A stretch of DNA of 64,000 nt from Algoriphagus kandeliae (GCF_004571135.1 NZ_SPSB01000003.1:248001-312000); one strand, 5' to 3'; shown: positions 27,052-35,854, counted from the stretch's first letter. Translations and numbers: made by a program. The notes: a model not told the origin generated them from the sequence alone.

Positions 27052-27912
27052 ATGAAAAATTTCTACGGCACAGGTGTTGCTTTAATTACTCCATTTTCGG
27101 AGGATGGAAATATTGACTTTCAAGCCTTAGCAAAATTGATTGAGCATTGCATAGAAGGGGGAGTGGATTACTTGGTTGTTCTTGGAACAACAGGGGAAGT
27201 AGCTACTCTTTCTAAGGAAGAAAAAAAGCAAGTGCTTCAAGAAGCAATTTCAATAAATAAGGGACGAGTTCCGCTAGTCTATGGATTAGGTGGAAATAAC
27301 ACTCAGGCAATTTTGGACGAAATCAGGCAGACCAATTTCGAAGGTATCGACGCCATTCTTTCTGTCAGTCCATACTATAACAAACCCTCCCAAGCAGGAA
27401 TTATCGCCCATTACCAAACCATAGCAGAGGCTTGCCCCGTCCCTGTAATTCTCTATAATGTCCCGGGAAGAACTTCTTCCAATCTTTCTGTAAAAACTAC
27501 TCTGACCCTTGCTAATCATCCGAATATTATCGGAATCAAGGAAGCCTCGGGAGATTTGACCCAATGCATGGAAATTGCGTCACGAAAACCCCATGACTTT
27601 TTGTTGATTTCGGGTGATGACATGCTCACAGTACCTATGGAAAGCATCGGGGGTGTTGGTGTCATTTCAGTTTTAGCCAATGCTTACCCTGAAATTTTCA
27701 AAAAGCTAACCAAAGGAACTCCTGAAGAAAAGAAAAAAGCAACTCTTTCACTTCTCGAAATCAATCCTCTCATGTATGCTGAAGGAAATCCAGTGGGACT
27801 TAAATTTCTTTTGAAAGAGATTGGTATTTGTGGTGACCAAGTCCGATTACCGCTAGTAAAGGCAACCACTGAACTTCAACAATTGATCAAAAAAGCTCAT
27901 CAAGCTATCTAA
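27052..27912 (+). CDS. dapA: 4-hydroxy-tetrahydrodipicolinate synthase
   Basis: A 286-residue (beta/alpha)8 aldolase that condenses pyruvate with aspartate semialdehyde in the lysine/diaminopimelate pathway. Schiff-base Lys163 is in IIGIKEASGDL, Tyr135 in VILYNVPGRTS, and the GTTGE substrate loop is at about 45-49. An in-frame ATG nine bases upstream is possible, but MKNFYGTGVALITPF is the standard N-terminus and a -7 box sits 23 bases before it. The gene is followed after six bases by xseA, so the three genes dapA-xseA-xseB are probably one transcript. Confidence 0.96.
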   Translation: MKNFYGTGVALITPFSEDGNIDFQALAKLIEHCIEGGVDYLVVLGTTGEVATLSKEEKKQVLQEAISINKGRVPLVYGLGGNNTQAILDEIRQTNFEGIDAILSVSPYYNKPSQAGIIAHYQTIAEACPVPVILYNVPGRTSSNLSVKTTLTLANHPNIIGIKEASGDLTQCMEIASRKPHDFLLISGDDMLTVPMESIGGVGVISVLANAYPEIFKKLTKGTPEEKKKATLSLLEINPLMYAEGNPVGLKFLLKEIGICGDQVRLPLVKATTELQQLIKKAHQAI

Positions 27913-27918
27913 AAACGC

Positions 27919-29232
27919 ATGCAAAATGCACTCTCCATTTCCGAGCTAGGACACCTCATTAAATCCACTTTGGAAAATGAGCTGAATCCAACTTATTGGG
28001 TAATTGGAGAGATCGCAGATTTCCGCGTGGCTGCTCAAGGTCACGCTTATTTCGAACTAGTCGAAAAGCAGGGTAGTCAGGTTTTGGCCAAAATGCGCAG
28101 CAATTGCTGGCAATTCACCTATCGAACCATTGCTTCTCGATTTGAAAGTTTGACTGGAACCGGCATCAAAAACGGAATGAAAGTTTTGGCTCAAGTCCAA
28201 GTCACTTTTCATCCTGTTTATGGCTTTAGCCTGAATGTAAAGGACATTGACGCATCTTTTTCATTAGGAGAAAGAGCAAGAATCCGGCAGGAAACAATAG
28301 ACAGATTAACCAAAGAAGGCCTACTTCGACTCAATACCAACCGGCCGCTACCCACTGTAATTCAGCGGATTGGAATCATTTCAAGTGCAACAGCAGCTGG
28401 ATATGGGGATTTTGTCAATCAGTTGGAGAAAAATCAATACGGCTACAAAATTTATCATCGTCTCTTTCCGTCCCTAATGCAGGGGAATGAAGCTGTTTCA
28501 AGCCTGATTGCAGCTATCGAAAAAGCCGAGAATTTTAAAAAAGCACTAGGCTTGGAAGCTTTGGTAATTATTCGGGGAGGAGGCGCACAACTGGACCTGG
28601 ATTGCTTCGATGATTATCGATTAGCCGTAAAAATTGCGAATTGCGACCTTCCAGTTTTAACTGGAATAGGCCACGAACGGGATGAGACAGTAGCCGATTT
28701 AGTGGCACACTCCAAACTCAAAACCCCGACTGCCGTTGCGGAATTTATTTTGTCAAGTTTTCGGATTTTTGAAGACAATATCCTTTTGCTTGCGAATAAA
28801 ATTGATCGAATTACGAATCAGTATCTCAAGCTCGCTCACAATCAAATCGAGGGGGTAAGCCATCGAGTTCAGGCAATTATGTTCGGCCAACTTCGCCTCG
28901 AAAAAGAAAAAGTAGAGCATCAAAAAAGTAGATTAGGCCGGGCTTCTTTGGGACAGATTGGACATCAAAAAGATTTTTTGGCGAATCTTCAAAAAGGAAT
29001 CTCCTCCTTTTCTTCACAACAAATCCGTTCTGAAAATCAACAGCTTTCCAGTCTGGAAAAAATGCTACAGCAATTGGACCCGAAGGCGATTTTAAAACGT
29101 GGATATTCCCGTACAGAAATTGGAGGCAAACCTATCCAACTCGCCGATCCCAAGGTCGGAGACCAAATTACAACGATCACTTCCAATCAGCGTATTGAAA
29201 GTACCATCAACAAAATCGAAAAAGAGAAATAA
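27919..29232 (+). CDS. xseA: Exodeoxyribonuclease VII large subunit
   Basis: A 437-residue catalytic subunit of ExoVII, which degrades single-stranded DNA to oligonucleotides. The N-terminal OB fold (YWVIGEIADFRVAAQGHAYFELVEK) is followed by the catalytic domain with IGIISSATAAGYGDFVNQL, IIRGGGAQLDLDCFDDYRLA and TGIGHERDETVADLVAH, then the helical coiled-coil region and the C-terminal segment LKRGYSRTEIGGKPI, all standard. Length is normal. It is directly followed by xseB with one base between the stop and the next ATG. Confidence 0.96.
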   Translation: MQNALSISELGHLIKSTLENELNPTYWVIGEIADFRVAAQGHAYFELVEKQGSQVLAKMRSNCWQFTYRTIASRFESLTGTGIKNGMKVLAQVQVTFHPVYGFSLNVKDIDASFSLGERARIRQETIDRLTKEGLLRLNTNRPLPTVIQRIGIISSATAAGYGDFVNQLEKNQYGYKIYHRLFPSLMQGNEAVSSLIAAIEKAENFKKALGLEALVIIRGGGAQLDLDCFDDYRLAVKIANCDLPVLTGIGHERDETVADLVAHSKLKTPTAVAEFILSSFRIFEDNILLLANKIDRITNQYLKLAHNQIEGVSHRVQAIMFGQLRLEKEKVEHQKSRLGRASLGQIGHQKDFLANLQKGISSFSSQQIRSENQQLSSLEKMLQQLDPKAILKRGYSRTEIGGKPIQLADPKVGDQITTITSNQRIESTINKIEKEK

Positions 29233-29233
29233 G

Positions 29234-29419
29234 ATGAAATACAACGAAGCTATAGAACGACTTGAACTCATTCTTAGTCAATTGGAAGAGGGAAAGAAAA
29301 GTGTAGATGAACTTTCGGACTTGGTAAAAGAAGCTGCAGACCTAGTCAAATTCTGCAAGGAAAAACTCAAAAACACAGAAGAAGAAATTCAAAAAGCTTT
29401 TGATGAAGAGCAAGGATAA
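29234..29419 (+). CDS. xseB: Exodeoxyribonuclease VII small subunit
   Basis: A 61-residue helical protein matching XseB: NEAIERLELILSQLEEGKKSVDELSDLVKEA, then a Leu/Lys-rich second helix. Several copies bind each XseA subunit along its coiled coil. The chosen ATG lies one base after the xseA stop; a much longer frame overlapping xseA is only an artefact of the open frame upstream. It is the last gene of the dapA-xseA-xseB group. Confidence 0.94.
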   Translation: MKYNEAIERLELILSQLEEGKKSVDELSDLVKEAADLVKFCKEKLKNTEEEIQKAFDEEQG

Positions 29420-29438
29420 AATTTCTTTTCTTCCACAA

Positions 29439-29454
29439 TAATCCAAAAGGATTA
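29439..29454. repeat. Short perfect hairpin downstream of xseB
   Basis: TAATCC-AAAA-GGATTA, a 6-bp stem with a four-base loop, 20 bases after the xseB stop. It has no following T-run, so it is a poor intrinsic terminator. It sits about 28 bases before a sigma-54-like element, so it could also be an activator site. Confidence 0.35.
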
Positions 29455-29474
29455 AAGTTTAAACCTTTGTAAAT

Positions 29475-29512
29475 CAAGCGTTGGCACATTTGTTGTCAAC
29501 TTCACAAGCGTT
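29475..29512 (+). promoter_or_regulatory. Sigma-54-like promoter flanked by CAAGCGTT repeats
   Basis: TTGGCACATTTGTTG at 29481-29495 fits the -24/-12 sigma-54 pattern (TGGCAC-N5-TTGC) except that the last C is T. It is flanked by two copies of CAAGCGTT (29475-29482 and 29505-29512) with a 30-base period. The element is 42 bases before the ATG of the barrel gene at 29540 and contains no overlapping ORF. Confidence 0.45.
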
Positions 29513-29539
29513 CAAATCTCACCTAAGGGGTTGATTTCC

Positions 29540-30244
29540 ATGAGTTCTATTATAAAATTTTCAGCGTTAGTATTCTTTTTGACTTTTCCTGTATTGGCAA
29601 AAGCTCAGAACTTTTATCGGGAGCGAATTTCACGAGACAATATCTTCTCCATCGGTATAGGTCCTTCCTTTGCCTATCTTGACAATGGAGGTCAATACCG
29701 AGATTTAAATTTTGAAATCAAACCTGCTATTTCGGCTTCGCTTACAAAAAAAATGACTCCTGCATTAGACCTTAGGGCTACTTTGGGGGTGCAGTTTATC
29801 AGTAGTGGTGGAGATCCTAGTACGCAAATCCGTGATATGTGGTATGCAAATTTTGCCTCCTTTACAGCAAAAGGCCCTGCCTATTATTTTGATGTAATTC
29901 CAAGCATTAACCTCATCCCTTTTTCCAACCATATGCACCGGTCTCGCTTCAATATTTATGGAGGAGTTGGATTAGGAATTATGCATGTGATGACTGAAAA
30001 AACCAAATCGTTTAGCCCAGAAGAAACTCCCACCAAGCATCAAATCACAACAGGTTATGTTCCCGTTCGGGCAGGCTTGAGCTATAGCATTGGTCCTTAT
30101 TCAGACATTGCCGGCGAAGGCACCATGTTATGGACTTTTTCAGACAATCTAGATGGAAATGTGGGTTTTAACCGATTTGGTGATCATCTTTTCCAAGCTC
30201 AAATCGTATTCAGACGATATTTCAGGCCAAAGGACTTGGAATAA
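29540..30244 (+). CDS. Outer-membrane beta-barrel protein, unknown function
   Basis: A 234-residue protein with signal peptide (MSSIIKFSALVFFLTFPVLAKAQ) followed by alternating hydrophobic/polar strands consistent with a small barrel (IFSIGIGPSFAYL, LDLRATLGVQFIS, RFNIYGGVGLGIMHVM, VPVRAGLSYSIGPYSDIAGEG) and a C-terminal strand ending FRRYF near the end. I do not recognise a specific family beyond OmpA/PorT-like outer-membrane barrels. A TTG nine bases upstream is in frame, but the ATG is the better start. A sigma-54-like promoter element lies 42-60 bases upstream. The gene converges with the UpxY antiterminator, nine bases apart. Confidence 0.75.
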   Translation: MSSIIKFSALVFFLTFPVLAKAQNFYRERISRDNIFSIGIGPSFAYLDNGGQYRDLNFEIKPAISASLTKKMTPALDLRATLGVQFISSGGDPSTQIRDMWYANFASFTAKGPAYYFDVIPSINLIPFSNHMHRSRFNIYGGVGLGIMHVMTEKTKSFSPEETPTKHQITTGYVPVRAGLSYSIGPYSDIAGEGTMLWTFSDNLDGNVGFNRFGDHLFQAQIVFRRYFRPKDLE

Positions 30245-30253
30245 ATCAAGTTT

Positions 30254-30772
30254 CTAACTTGCTGTCTCTCTCTTGGGAAGCACTTGCAGGTACTTCCTAG
30301 GAATATTAATGAGCATATTTTGATAGATTCCAGGGATTCGAATCACGAAATAATCCTTGTTTCCCTTCTCTATACATTCCCCGACCATATTTTGAAGCGG
30401 GCCACCCATTACCTGAACTTGTTCCCCTGGTTCGATCTCTCCCCCATCGGTTTCCACAGCAACACCCGTTTCTACTACTCGTCGGATTTTGTCCAAATCC
30501 TCTTCCCGAACCGTCGCATGATTGCCTGAAAAATGAACGAACTTCACGGAACCGGGAACTTGAAGACATTCCCAAAGTTGATTTCGATGCGTTTTAACAA
30601 AGACATAACCATTGAAAAGAGGTCGTTCCACTTTTTTCTTTCGATCTGACCATTGCCGAAGTTCAGTAACAAGTGGCAAATAAACTTCCCATCCTTTTTC
30701 TCTTAATCTGGTAGCTACTTTCTTCTCAGAGCGTGATGCCGTGTACATCACATACCATTTCAATTCAGTCAT
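30254..30772 (-). CDS. UpxY-type NusG paralogue, transcription antiterminator
   Basis: A 172-residue specialised NusG homologue. The NGN domain covers about 5-100 (KWYVMYTASRSEKKVATRLREKGWEVYLPLVTE, then PLFNGYVFVKT), and a KOW domain follows at about 118-155 (IEPGEQVQVMGGPLQNMVGECIEKGNKDYFVIRI). UpxY proteins in Bacteroidota antiterminate capsule and exopolysaccharide operons from a site in the 5' leader. Here no polysaccharide genes follow on the same strand; the next gene on this strand is more than 20 kb... outside any operon with it, and the barrel gene converges on it. It may therefore act on a distant operon. The target is unknown. Confidence 0.88.
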   Translation of the reverse strand: MTELKWYVMYTASRSEKKVATRLREKGWEVYLPLVTELRQWSDRKKKVERPLFNGYVFVKTHRNQLWECLQVPGSVKFVHFSGNHATVREEDLDKIRRVVETGVAVETDGGEIEPGEQVQVMGGPLQNMVGECIEKGNKDYFVIRIPGIYQNMLINIPRKYLQVLPKRETAS

Positions 30773-30862
30773 CTCTTCCGTTTTCTTTTGGGTTTACAAA
30801 AATACAAAATCCTCCACTCCTCATCGAAGGATTAGCTGTCGAAATGAATCAAATAACCACAA

Positions 30863-32608
30863 TTAGATTCTTGCTTGATAGGTATACAATTGAAAATACC
30901 TTCCTTGTATTGAAATCAAATCTTCATGCTTACCCCGCTCAACTATTCTTCCCTGCTCGATCACCAAAATCTGATCAGCCTGTCTAATAGTACTCAATCT
31001 ATGAGCAATAACGAAAGTCGTCCTTCCCTTCATTAATTCCTTCAAACTAGCCTGAATCAAAGTCTCCGACTCCGTATCCAAATTAGAAGTAGCCTCATCC
31101 AAAATCAGGATCTTCGGGTCAGCCAAAATAGCCCTAGCAATGGCAATTCGCTGTCGCTGACCGCCTGATAGCTTCACACCTCTCTCTCCAATCAAGGTAT
31201 CTAATCCATCTTCAAATCGATCTGTAAACTCACCCACATGCGCAGCTTTTACTGCTGCAAGTAGCTGCTCCTCTGTGGCATCTGGTCTTGGAAAAAGAAT
31301 GTTTTCGCGAATTGTTCCCTCAAAAAGAAAATCATCCTGGAGAACTACCCCTAATCGGGATCGATACGATTCCAAAGTGATTTTATTTAAATCATTCCCA
31401 TCCAAAGTGATTTTACCCGAATCTGGCGACAGAAAACTGGCGGCTAACCCAGCAATGGTTGTCTTCCCTGAACCAGAAGTTCCTACCAATGCAGTAACTG
31501 AACCTGCAGGAGCTTCAAAACTCACTTCTTGGACCACTTCCTTTCCTTCTTCATAAGCAAATGAAACTTGATCAAATCGAATATCTCCCCGGAATTCTTT
31601 CAACTCAATAGTTCGCTTTTTATCATCCGATTCAAGCGGAGCATTCATGATTTCCTCGGTACGGTCTAAACCAGCAAAAGCTTCGGTCAATTGAGAACCG
31701 ATATTGGACATCTGAACAATCGGAGCAATCATAAAACCCAGATACAGGGTAAATGCCAAAAAGTCTCCAAAGGTCATTTTACCTTCCATAATCATCCAAC
31801 CGCCAATCCCCATAATCCCTGCAGAGGCAAGCCCCAATAGCAAAGTTCCTGCTGAGGTCACAAAAGAGGTGGCAGTCAAACTTGCTTTGACATTTTGAAA
31901 AAGTTGATCCACTCCTTTTTCGAAAGTTTTAATTTCTTGGGCTTCTGCATTGAAGCCTTTGATTACTCGAATTCCACCCAAAGTTTCGGTCAACCTGCCT
32001 GTCACTTGAGCATTGATTTTTCCTCTTTCACGGAAAATAGGCCTAATTTTTCCGAAAGCCTTCAAGGAAACTAAACCAAAAACAGCGACTGGAACCAGTA
32101 CATAAAGTGTCATCATTGGGGAAATACTGATCAACAAAACCAGGGAAATAACTGCTGTCAGTACGCCACCTATCATCTGTGCAAAGCCAGTTCCTACCAA
32201 ATTCCGAACCCCTTCCACATCGCTCATGATTCGGGACACTAATTCCCCTGTTTTGGTATTATCAAAAAACCGAATAGGTAGGCGGATGATGTGACTTTGA
32301 ACTTGTGAGCGGAGCTTAGCAATCAAATTCTGAGCTTCAACTGACAAAATCTGTGTCAAAGCATAGGATGTGACAGATTGAATTACAATTGCTGCAACAA
32401 CTATCAAGATCAGCCACTTAAGTAAATTCAAATCACTGGAAGGAATCACATCATCAATCAAATACTTACTAGCCCCAGGCAAAACCAACCCTGAAAGTCG
32501 GCTAATTAGAATTAAAACCAAGCCTAATAAAAGTTGCTTGCGTCTTGGCCAAACTATCGTCACAAAGACCTTTTGGATGCTGACCTTTTTTTCATGTTGT
32601 TTTTTCAT
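30863..32608 (-). CDS. MsbA-like ABC exporter (permease-ATPase fusion)
   Basis: A 581-residue type IV ABC half-transporter that works as a homodimer. Six TMs span about 20-305 and the nucleotide-binding domain about 335-575. Walker A is GTSGSGKTT, the Q-loop is VLQDDFLF, the signature is LSGGQRQRIAIARA, Walker B is ILILDEATSNLD, and the H-loop is VIAHRLST. The architecture equals MsbA/BmrA-type lipid or drug exporters. It has no partner gene nearby; a role in lipid A or lipid flipping is possible but the substrate cannot be read from sequence alone. Confidence 0.93.
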   Translation of the reverse strand: MKKQHEKKVSIQKVFVTIVWPRRKQLLLGLVLILISRLSGLVLPGASKYLIDDVIPSSDLNLLKWLILIVVAAIVIQSVTSYALTQILSVEAQNLIAKLRSQVQSHIIRLPIRFFDNTKTGELVSRIMSDVEGVRNLVGTGFAQMIGGVLTAVISLVLLISISPMMTLYVLVPVAVFGLVSLKAFGKIRPIFRERGKINAQVTGRLTETLGGIRVIKGFNAEAQEIKTFEKGVDQLFQNVKASLTATSFVTSAGTLLLGLASAGIMGIGGWMIMEGKMTFGDFLAFTLYLGFMIAPIVQMSNIGSQLTEAFAGLDRTEEIMNAPLESDDKKRTIELKEFRGDIRFDQVSFAYEEGKEVVQEVSFEAPAGSVTALVGTSGSGKTTIAGLAASFLSPDSGKITLDGNDLNKITLESYRSRLGVVLQDDFLFEGTIRENILFPRPDATEEQLLAAVKAAHVGEFTDRFEDGLDTLIGERGVKLSGGQRQRIAIARAILADPKILILDEATSNLDTESETLIQASLKELMKGRTTFVIAHRLSTIRQADQILVIEQGRIVERGKHEDLISIQGRYFQLYTYQARI

Positions 32609-32730
32609 AAGAGTGGAAAAGTAACCTAGAGATGGAAATTCTAGTTCAAATTCAGATTAATTCTTTGAAATAGTATCTATTTAAATCCTCCCCTTTTATT
32701 GGAGGAAAACTTCAAATTGAATTTAAAAAC

Positions 32731-32762
32731 AAAAAAAGCTGCCTCGATCAGGAGACAGCTTT
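32731..32762 (-). terminator. Intrinsic terminator after the DUF1573 gene
   Basis: Hairpin AAGCTGCCTC (32736-32745) with GAGACAGCTT (32752-32761), one wobble pair, loop of six. On the minus strand it is followed by a T-run (the A-run at 32731-32737 on the plus strand). It lies 22 bases after the DUF1573 stop, in the right orientation. Confidence 0.8.
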
Positions 32763-32783
32763 CGAATTAGAGTTCGTCAATTT

Positions 32784-33173
32784 TTATTTTGTACGTGGTA
32801 ATACGTTTGAAATCAAGGATACTTTTTCAATCGGTTCAGAAGCATTGGAGTAAATCCTCACCACTGAGTTTTGCTTACCCATTTTTCCTGCTGAATTGAA
32901 GGAAACTTCAATTTTTGCTGTACTTCCTGGAGCAACTGGCTCTTTTGGCCAGCTAGGAACTGTACAGCCACAAGTAGCAGCCACGTTAGAAATTACTAAA
33001 GGAGCATCGCCAGTATTGGTGAATTCAAAGGTGTGGGAGACCTTTGCGCCTTGAACGATATCTCCAAAATCGATAGATTTTTCTTTGAAAGTGAGTACAG
33101 GTCCTGATTGTGCTTGAGCCTGAAAGGCTACTAATACAATCAAAGCGCTTAATAATATTCCTAGTTTTTTCAT
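32784..33173 (-). CDS. DUF1573 domain secreted protein
   Basis: A 129-residue exported protein: signal peptide ending VAFQAQAQ, then a single DUF1573 Ig-like (ASPM/SPD-2/Hydin-type) domain with KEKSIDFGDIVQGAKVSHTFEFTNTGDAPLVISNVAATCGCTVPSWPKEPVAPGSTAKIEVSF-type features, here seen as FGDI, FTNTGDAPL, CGCTVP and NSAGKMG. The CGC pair is characteristic. Function is unknown; these proteins are abundant in Bacteroidota. It is monocistronic with a good terminator. Confidence 0.88.
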   Translation of the reverse strand: MKKLGILLSALIVLVAFQAQAQSGPVLTFKEKSIDFGDIVQGAKVSHTFEFTNTGDAPLVISNVAATCGCTVPSWPKEPVAPGSTAKIEVSFNSAGKMGKQNSVVRIYSNASEPIEKVSLISNVLPRTK

Positions 33174-33260
33174 GGTATGGTAGGTTTAATATTTCAAATA
33201 TTCAATTTTCAATAACTCATTCAAAATTCAGACCAAGGTTCTGAATCTAGCTTTTAACTC

Positions 33261-34685
33261 TTAAGCAAAGAATACGGATTGAAAGTTCAAAAGATACAAT
33301 TCTTCCTTTGCCCTTGTGACTGCAGTATATAGCCAGCGTATGTAATCACGGTCGATTTGCTCATCTGGAAGATAACCTTGATCTACAAAAACCGCATCCC
33401 ATTGCCCCCCTTGAGCTTTATGGCAAGTAAGGGCATAGGCAAATTTGATTTGTAAGGCATTGAGATAAGGATCTTTCCGGATCAATTCCATTCGCTCATT
33501 TTTATTGGCAACATCCTCATAATCCATAGAAACCTGATCATACAAGCTTCTGTATTGTTCTCTGGTTAATGACGGAGATGGAGAATATAAGGTATCCAAC
33601 AATACTTTTGCCTCAAATTGAGGTTCGTCAGGATAATCCAACAAACGCAGTTCAAGTGTGGCAAAACGGAATCCGTACAACTCTTCAAAACTTCGGATTT
33701 TCATAATTTCAACCATATCACCATTGGCCAAAAAACTAACCCGATCCGAATCAGCCATGTAGGTATAATTATTTTTAACAATCATCAGAAGATCACCCGT
33801 ATCGATTTCATTTTCATAAAAATGGATCATCCTACGGATGTACTGATTATATTGCACCGCATTCTTATTCGACCGAGTAACTATCACCGTATTTTCCGCT
33901 CCATATTTATCATATGCATACCGGAGACCGTCCTCCAATCGCTCCCCAGTCATCCGATAAATATCCGGAAAACCAGAAGTTCGGAGTTTTATTGAAGGAT
34001 TATCAACTTGAAGTAACTGACGAAGTTGGGTGGCATTGAATAAAATCCCGGATTCTACCCGTTGACGCATCACCTCCGTTAATTCCAACTGATCTGCTGA
34101 AAGCCTAAACTGACGCAATAAGTAGCCCGATTCCAAAGCAGGACTATATGTGCTCCCCACAGGAGGCAGCTGAGCAGTATCACCCACCAACAACAACCGA
34201 TTTCCAGTTCCACTAAAAATAAAGCGAATTAAATCCCCCAATAAATTACCGGACATCCCCCCATCATCTGAAAGCATGGATGATTCATCGACAATAAATA
34301 AGGTGTCTTTGAAATAGTTTTTTTGAAGTATAAAACCCATACCCATCCCAGACACTTCCTCCTTGGGCTTGTAAATAATCTTATGAATGGTAAAAGCAGA
34401 TCGATTACTATAATTACTCATAACTTTTGCTGCTCTACCTGTGGGAGCAAGCAACAAAGACCTCATATTGAAATGGGGCAACACTTTTACCAATGCAGAA
34501 ATAAGGCTCGTTTTTCCGGTACCTGCATACCCTCTCAAGACAAACGTGGGCTTTTCCTTTTCAGGAAGCAGCAGAAAATCATCCATTTTTTGGAAAAACT
34601 GGGCTTGCCCTTTAGTTGGCTCAAAGGGGAAATATTTTGAAAAAAACCGGGAAGGCTTTAAATCTGCCTGAGTATCTTTACCCAT
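33261..34685 (-). CDS. RecD-like / Pif1-like superfamily 1B DNA helicase
   Basis: A 474-residue ATP-dependent helicase. Walker A is RGYAGTGKTSLISAL, motif II is LFIVDESSML, motif III is LLLVGDTAQLPPVGS, and the C-terminal UvrD-like motifs VTRSNKNAVQYN and ALTCHKAQGGQWDAVFVDQG with YTAVTRAKEELYLL complete the SF1B set. The start at 34685 (MGKDTQADLK) is chosen because the longer frame to 34760 would overlap the divergent Nudix gene and adds a non-helicase, Cys/Phe-rich tail. The role is likely DNA repair or replication-fork processing. It is divergent from the Nudix gene with only 14 bases between the starts. Confidence 0.9.
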   Translation of the reverse strand: MGKDTQADLKPSRFFSKYFPFEPTKGQAQFFQKMDDFLLLPEKEKPTFVLRGYAGTGKTSLISALVKVLPHFNMRSLLLAPTGRAAKVMSNYSNRSAFTIHKIIYKPKEEVSGMGMGFILQKNYFKDTLFIVDESSMLSDDGGMSGNLLGDLIRFIFSGTGNRLLLVGDTAQLPPVGSTYSPALESGYLLRQFRLSADQLELTEVMRQRVESGILFNATQLRQLLQVDNPSIKLRTSGFPDIYRMTGERLEDGLRYAYDKYGAENTVIVTRSNKNAVQYNQYIRRMIHFYENEIDTGDLLMIVKNNYTYMADSDRVSFLANGDMVEIMKIRSFEELYGFRFATLELRLLDYPDEPQFEAKVLLDTLYSPSPSLTREQYRSLYDQVSMDYEDVANKNERMELIRKDPYLNALQIKFAYALTCHKAQGGQWDAVFVDQGYLPDEQIDRDYIRWLYTAVTRAKEELYLLNFQSVFFA

Positions 34686-34699
34686 AGAGACGAAGGTAC

Positions 34700-35209
34700 A
34701 TGACAACAGACAAAATCGGGAAGCAAATCGAATCAAAATTCGGAAATCGACTCCGGACACGGGTAAATGGAATTTTAATTCAAGATGATCGGCTATTAAT
34801 GGTTAGACACTTAATGGGGGATCAGCAGGAATTTTGGTCTGTACCGGGAGGTGGAATGCGGTTTGGTTCAGATGCCGGTTCCAACTTGAAGCGGGAATTC
34901 ATGGAAGAAACCGGATTGGAAATTTCAGTAGGGGACTTTTTGTTTGTTCATGAATTTCTCGAACCTCCCCTTCATGCCATTGAATTATTCTTCAAAGTAA
35001 ACCTTCAAGGAGGGGAATTGACATTAGGTCATGACCCGGAATTGGAAGGATTACAGCAAATAATCACCGATATCCAATGGCTAAGCTTACCGCAAATCCA
35101 AAAAATTCCTAAAAAATCCCTTCATCAGGTATTTTGGGCAATTAATTCCTTTGAAGATATAGGATTGTGGAAAGGATATTTTAATTTTGAAAATAAATAC
35201 CTAAAATAG
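34700..35209 (+). CDS. Nudix hydrolase with altered Nudix box
   Basis: A 169-residue Nudix-fold protein. The box region reads GGGMRFGSDAGSNLKREFMEETG; the metal-binding core REFMEE (Arg65-Glu70) is intact, but the first Glu of G-x5-E is Ser57. Nudix enzymes hydrolyse nucleoside diphosphates linked to another group; the substitution may change metal or substrate preference, though this position is less critical than the REUxEE core. The first step strand (VNGILIQDDRLLMVRH) and the W-rich C-terminus are normal. It stands alone, divergent from the RecD-like helicase. Confidence 0.88.
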   Translation: MTTDKIGKQIESKFGNRLRTRVNGILIQDDRLLMVRHLMGDQQEFWSVPGGGMRFGSDAGSNLKREFMEETGLEISVGDFLFVHEFLEPPLHAIELFFKVNLQGGELTLGHDPELEGLQQIITDIQWLSLPQIQKIPKKSLHQVFWAINSFEDIGLWKGYFNFENKYLK

Positions 35210-35261
35210 CACGGTTTAAAAACACCATCAACCTTACCTAGATTTTAAAATTCTAACTAAA

Positions 35262-35843
35262 ATGAATCTAACCAAAGTACTTTCCTTCGTCTTCTTGCTA
35301 GCAGCATTAGGTCTCGGATATCTCCTATGGAAAGGAGTTGACGACGTAGTTGAAGAAGAAAAAAGAATCGCACTTATCGAAGCAGCTATTATCGAAAAAC
35401 TTCAAATGCTTCGAGATGCTCAACTAGCTTATGAAGCTTCCAATGGAAAATATGCCTCTACATGGGACAGCTTGAAAACATTTATTCAAGAAGGTGAAAT
35501 CTGGTTGATCCAGCGAACTGAAACCACCAAATTGTTGGATTATGGTAAGGAAGAGACGACTGTTACTTTCGACACCTTGGGTTCTGTTCCAGTGATTGAT
35601 TCCCTATTCAACGAAAGAAAATATCCTGACTTCAATTTGGAGGCTTTAGCCGTTGTTCCAGGTTCAGGAGGTAAAGTATTCGAATTCTTCGCAGACAAAA
35701 TTGAGCGAAACAGCTATGAGGTTAACGTATTTGAGATCCGTGACCCAGCTCCAATCAACCCTGAAAGAAGATTGAATAATAACGAAAAAGCATTGCGAGT
35801 AGGATCCAGAACTGACGCTTCTACTGAAGGTAACTGGAAATAA
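35262..35843 (+). CDS. Membrane-anchored protein of unknown function
   Basis: A 193-residue protein with one N-terminal TM (about 6-24, FVFLLAALGLGYLLWKG), then a helix (EEEKRIALIEAAIIEKLQMLRDAQLAYEASNGKYASTWDSL) and a beta-rich C-terminal half ending in a polar tail. The helix-then-beta order with AYEASNGKYA recalls pseudopilins, but no prepilin peptidase site (G-F/M-x4-E before the helix) is present, so I do not call it a pilin. It precedes DUF3822 by 11 bases and probably shares its transcript. No function is known to me. Confidence 0.65.
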   Translation: MNLTKVLSFVFLLAALGLGYLLWKGVDDVVEEEKRIALIEAAIIEKLQMLRDAQLAYEASNGKYASTWDSLKTFIQEGEIWLIQRTETTKLLDYGKEETTVTFDTLGSVPVIDSLFNERKYPDFNLEALAVVPGSGGKVFEFFADKIERNSYEVNVFEIRDPAPINPERRLNNNEKALRVGSRTDASTEGNWK

Positions 35844-35854
35844 TCCAAGCAATT

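Noticed and set aside
34686-34760. Longer N-terminus for the RecD-like helicase
   Set aside because: It would overlap the start of the divergent Nudix gene and adds a non-conserved Cys/Phe-rich tail.
35262-35843. Type IV pseudopilin
   Set aside because: Helix-then-beta layout and an AYEASNGKYA segment are suggestive, but there is no prepilin peptidase site before the hydrophobic helix.
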